Below are positions 61,091-64,000 of a stretch of 64,000 bases of DNA, one piece after another. Within the stretch, counting starts at the first letter, position 1, and every line of letters begins with the position of its first letter. Both the position numbers and the translations under genes were made by a program. Origin of the DNA: Corallococcus sp. NCRR (lineage in GTDB: Bacteria > Myxococcota > Myxococcia > Myxococcales > Myxococcaceae). Under the pieces are notes generated by a model that did no database searches, was not told the origin of the DNA, and worked only from the letters and a program-made list of their open reading frames with translations. The DNA lies in NCBI RefSeq assembly GCF_026965535.1, contig NZ_CP114039.1, positions 9,345,461-9,409,460 on the forward strand, read 5' to 3'.

Positions 61091-62404
61091 TCAGCTCGCG
61101 CGGCCGAAGACGCGCTGGAACACCGCGTCCATCTGACGCGTGTGGTAGCCCGGGGAGAAGCAGTCGGAGACCTCCTCGGGCGTCATCATCTTGAGCAGGT
61201 CCGCGTCGTTGAGCAGGGCCTGCCGGAAGTCCACGCCCTCCTCGAACATCCTCATCGCGTTGCGCTGGACGACGACGTACGCGGCCTGCCGGTCCATGCC
61301 CTTGCGCGCGAGCTCCAGCAACAGGCGCTGCGAGTTCACCACGCCGCCCAGCAGGTCCAGGTTCTTCTTCATCTGCTCCGGGTAGACGCGCATGTTCTCC
61401 ACCAGGCCCGCGAAGCGGTGGAGCATGAAGTCCAGCAGGATGGTGGCGTCCGGACCAATCACGCGCTCCACCGACGAGTGCGAGATGTCCCGCTCGTGCC
61501 ACAGCGCCACGTCCTCCATGGCGCTCACCGCGTAGCCGCGCAAGAGGCGCGCGAGGCCCGTGAGGTTCTCCGACAGGATGGGGTTGCGCTTGTGCGGCAT
61601 GGCGCTGCTGCCCTTCTGTCCCGGCGTGAAGGGCTCCTCCGCCTCGCGCACCTCCGTGCGCTGGAGGTGGCGGATCTCCACGGCGAACTTCTCCAGGCTC
61701 GCGCCCACCAGGGCGATGGCGGTGAAGAACTCCGCGTGCCGGTCGCGCTGCACCACCTGGCTGGAGGCGGGCGCGGGCTTGAGGCCCAGCTTCTGGCAGA
61801 CGTGCTCCTCCACCGACGGCGGCAGGTGCGCGAACGTGCCCACCGCGCCGGAGATCTTCCCCACGGCGATGGTGTCGCGCGCGTGCTCGAGGCGCGTGCG
61901 GCCCCGGCGCAGCTCGTCGTACCAGATGGCCAGCTTGTGCCCGAAGGTGATGGGCTCCGCGTGGATGCCGTGGCTTCGGCCCATCTGCAGCGTGTGCTTG
62001 TGCTCGAAGGCGCGCTTCTCCACCGCGGCCATCACGCGGTCCATGCCCTTGAGGAGCAGGTCCAGGGAGTCGCGCAGGGTGAGCCCCAGCGACGTGTCCA
62101 GCACGTCCGAGGACGTCATGCCCAGGTGCAGCCAGCGGGCGCTGGGGCCCACGCGCTCCTCCACGAAGGTGAGGAAGGCGATGACGTCGTGCTTGGTGGT
62201 GCGCTCGATCTCCTCGATGCGCGCGGCGTCCGCCTCGGTGAAGTCACCGGCGCGGGCGAGGCAGTCCGCCAGCGCCTCCTTGGGGGCGAGGCCTTGCGCG
62301 ACCATGCCCTCCAGCGCGGCGAGCTCCACGTCGCGCCAGCGGCGGTAGCGGGCGACGTCGGACCAGAGGGAGGCCATTTCGGGACGGCTGTAGCGTGGAA
62401 TCAC
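61091..62404 (-). CDS. purB: Adenylosuccinate lyase (PurB), 437 aa
   Basis: Cleaves fumarate from SAICAR and adenylosuccinate in purine synthesis. The signature GSSAMPHKRNPI with the catalytic Ser is present, as are LHLGMTSSDVLDT and GRSHGIHAEP. Its ATG at 62404 overlaps the stop of the ABC_sub_bind gene (ATGA), so it is the third gene of an overlapping operon. Convergent with purC. Confidence 0.96.
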   Translation of the reverse strand: MIPRYSRPEMASLWSDVARYRRWRDVELAALEGMVAQGLAPKEALADCLARAGDFTEADAARIEEIERTTKHDVIAFLTFVEERVGPSARWLHLGMTSSDVLDTSLGLTLRDSLDLLLKGMDRVMAAVEKRAFEHKHTLQMGRSHGIHAEPITFGHKLAIWYDELRRGRTRLEHARDTIAVGKISGAVGTFAHLPPSVEEHVCQKLGLKPAPASSQVVQRDRHAEFFTAIALVGASLEKFAVEIRHLQRTEVREAEEPFTPGQKGSSAMPHKRNPILSENLTGLARLLRGYAVSAMEDVALWHERDISHSSVERVIGPDATILLDFMLHRFAGLVENMRVYPEQMKKNLDLLGGVVNSQRLLLELARKGMDRQAAYVVVQRNAMRMFEEGVDFRQALLNDADLLKMMTPEEVSDCFSPGYHTRQMDAVFQRVFGRAS

Positions 62405-63363
62405 TCGTAGACCTTCACGGCAAAGTCCCGGCGCGCCGCGAACCGGAGCACTTCCAGCGCGACGTCACAGGACGGACCTGACTTCTTCGCGGCGGTGAGG
62501 TTGAACGAGAGGTCCAGGCCTTCGGGCCGCGCCACCGCCAGCGCGCCGGGGTCGACCTTCTCGAGGATGATGCGATTCGCCAGCCTCCCTGCCTGCTGAC
62601 CGAGCCCCACCGGGGCCGGAGCGAGGGCCAGCGTCGCGCCCTCCTTCACCTGGCTGGCCGTGAGCGCCACCAGCGGCACCTTGTGGGAGGCACTGAAGGC
62701 GATGAGCGCCTGGACGACGGAGGCGTTGCCCACGGTCTTGTCCGCAACCATCAAGAGGCCGTCCACCTTCCCCGCCGCGCCCTCCAGCACCTCGCCCACG
62801 CGCTCCTGCGCTTCCACGGCCAGCGGGACGATGGTGAGCCCCAGGGCGGTGCCAGCGGAGCGGGCCTGCGCCACCGCGCCCGCCGAGGAGCGCGGGTCAT
62901 GCAGGATGCCCACGCGCTTCGCGCCGGGAGCCACGGCCTTGAGCGCGGCCAGCTCCGGTCCGAAGTCGCTGGTGAGCGCGATGCCGGTGACGTTGGACGC
63001 CTCCAGGCCGTACTTCTCGTGGTACGGCACCATGGCGAAGAGCACGGGGATGTCCTCGCCGAGGGAGCGGCGCGCGGCGTTGGCGGCCAGCGGCCCCAGG
63101 GCGAGCACCAGCGCGGGCTTCTGCGCGGCCAGCGACTTGAAGACGCGCGCGGCCTCCGTGGGGCTTTCTTCCAGGGTCAGCTCGGTGACGTCCGCGCGGG
63201 CCTCGGACGTGAAGCCGGCGAGGAAGGAGGCGTACGGCGCCAGGCTCGAGGATTTCACGGCTACCACGCGGGGCCGTGCGGGCGCGCGCGATGCAGCCTG
63301 CGCGAGGGCGACGACGGGCAGGAGGAGCGTGAGGAGCGCGAGCCTCGGGAGCGTCGTCCTCAC
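62401..63363 (-). CDS. ABC-transporter substrate-binding-like protein (ABC_sub_bind family), 320 aa
   Basis: A periplasmic protein with signal peptide (LALLTLLLPVVALAQA) and the two-lobed pattern of the ABC_sub_bind (PF04392) family: KPALVLALGPLAANAA, IPVLFAMV, GVTGIALTSDF-like VTGIALTSDFGPEL, AKRVGILHDP. No permease or ATPase gene is adjacent. It starts at GTG 63363, overlapping the stop of the FGE-like gene by 4 bases, and its stop overlaps purB. Confidence 0.82.
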   Translation of the reverse strand: MRTTLPRLALLTLLLPVVALAQAASRAPARPRVVAVKSSSLAPYASFLAGFTSEARADVTELTLEESPTEAARVFKSLAAQKPALVLALGPLAANAARRSLGEDIPVLFAMVPYHEKYGLEASNVTGIALTSDFGPELAALKAVAPGAKRVGILHDPRSSAGAVAQARSAGTALGLTIVPLAVEAQERVGEVLEGAAGKVDGLLMVADKTVGNASVVQALIAFSASHKVPLVALTASQVKEGATLALAPAPVGLGQQAGRLANRIILEKVDPGALAVARPEGLDLSFNLTAAKKSGPSCDVALEVLRFAARRDFAVKVYE

Positions 63364-64000
63364 GGCGCGTTCTGGCAGCAGCGGAAGCCCACGTCCGTGG
63401 CCTTCAGCGACGGAGCCCCCCGGCGGCGCGCGGAGCACCGGGCGGTGTCTCCGGCCATGGCGAAGGAGCCGCCCTTGATGAGCATCTCCGTGGAGTCGGG
63501 GACGTTGGAGGAGGTCCACTCGGCGACGTTGCCGGACAGGTCCGTCACGCCGTAGGCGGAGTGGCAGGACGGGAAGGCTCCGGAGTTCGCCAGGGTGCGC
63601 GCCGCGTTCGCCTCTGGCGTGCCGGTGTTGCAGGGCGACCGGGCCTGCTCGTCGCCGGAGGAGAAGCGCGCGTTGCCAGGGCCCTTGCAGGCCTTCTCCC
63701 ACTCCTCCTCCGAGCACAGCCGCTTGCCGAGTTCTTCACAGGCGGCCTTCGCGTCGAGCCACGTCGCGTTGACGCGGGGCTTGCGGCCGAGCTGGTTGGG
63801 AAACTCGTATTCGTCGACGCAGAAGGACTCCACCATGACGCTGGCCATGGGCATCTCATCGGTGGAGCCGGCGGACTGCAGGTCCTCCGGGGACGAGCCC
63901 TTCTTGAAGCTGCCGCCGCTCACCAGGCGCATGCCGGCGGGACAGGAGCCCGTGGCCAGGATGCCGTCTCCCGCCGCGGCGGCCCCGGGCGCGGCGGTCG
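63360..64000 (-). CDS. FGE-sulfatase (SUMF1-like) domain protein, C-terminal part; runs off right edge
   Basis: The C-terminal part of a formylglycine-generating-enzyme-type domain: MRLVSGGSFKKGSS, FCVDEYEFPN, KRLCSEEEWEKACKG, YGVTDLSGNVAEWTSS, IKGGSFAMAG, GFRCC. Such domains bind or modify target proteins; only some act as formylglycine generators. The frame is open beyond 64000 without a clear start, so the N-terminus is missing. First visible gene of the overlapping operon. Confidence 0.85.
   Translation of the reverse strand, partial: TAAPGAAAAGDGILATGSCPAGMRLVSGGSFKKGSSPEDLQSAGSTDEMPMASVMVESFCVDEYEFPNQLGRKPRVNATWLDAKAACEELGKRLCSEEEWEKACKGPGNARFSSGDEQARSPCNTGTPEANAARTLANSGAFPSCHSAYGVTDLSGNVAEWTSSNVPDSTEMLIKGGSFAMAGDTARCSARRRGAPSLKATDVGFRCCQNAP

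Overview
The window is very GC-rich bacterial DNA whose gene content points to a myxobacterium of the Corallococcus/Myxococcus type. Supporting signs are many secreted lipoproteins with Asp-Ala-Gly-rich linkers, several secreted proteases, a DUSAM-domain protein, a SitA-like lipoprotein remnant, a small zinc-binding protein resembling myxobacterial 'vegetative protein', and a tmRNA whose tag reads ANDNVELALAA. No rRNA, tRNA or CRISPR array was seen.

Layout. Positions 1-1000 hold a regulatory cluster: the start of a TetR-type gene with a palindromic operator, a small conserved protein, and a MarR-type regulator with an inverted repeat. A subtilisin-like lipoprotein protease (1141-3138), a cysteine-rich gene remnant, a small lipoprotein, an M28 peptidase and a HEIGH-type metalloprotease with a ricin-B lectin domain follow. 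From 7480 to 20866 lies a split class II lanthipeptide locus. A C39-peptidase ABC exporter and two HlyD-type adaptors are on the minus strand (7480-11553). The precursor lanA (14444), an attenuator-like hairpin, lanM (14788) and a 940-residue protein of unusual architecture (18044) are on the plus strand. Three unrelated genes, including a pseudouridine synthase, sit between the halves.

Positions 20896-38986 carry lipoproteins of unknown function, a YqeY-like gene divergent from a probable rifamycin phosphotransferase (23594), a sterol-desaturase-family protein, a GlxA-type regulator divergent from a dienelactone hydrolase, a membrane protein of unknown role, a broken DUF6585 gene, a GH13 glycosidase lipoprotein, a zinc-ribbon protein with a deaminase-like motif (34076-35722), an FG-GAP metalloprotease and an EcsC-like protein.

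Positions 39000-44287 look like a decayed mobile island ending at the 3' end of ssrA. It contains a SitA-like lipoprotein with one premature stop, a DUSAM gene, an IS5-family element (40603-41510) that interrupts a string of small overlapping genes, a cold-shock gene, and a decayed IS630-family element (42638-43854) inserted in the cold-shock stop codon. From 44805 to the end the content is more ordinary: an MDR oxidoreductase, a pair of M16 proteins, a DUF3616 protein, an OmpA-family protein, thioredoxin and TlpA-like proteins, an HtrA-like protease, a tRNA/rRNA 2'-O-methyltransferase, purC, and an overlapping FGE-like / ABC_sub_bind / purB operon that runs off the right edge.

The most unusual items are two large proteins with eukaryote-like features. 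One, directly downstream of lanM, ends in a Ulp1/C48-like His-Asp-Cys module and carries a PKKKRR patch. The other joins zinc ribbons and a KKKRK patch to an HAE...PCxxC zinc motif typical of deaminase toxins. Both functional calls are motif-based inferences.
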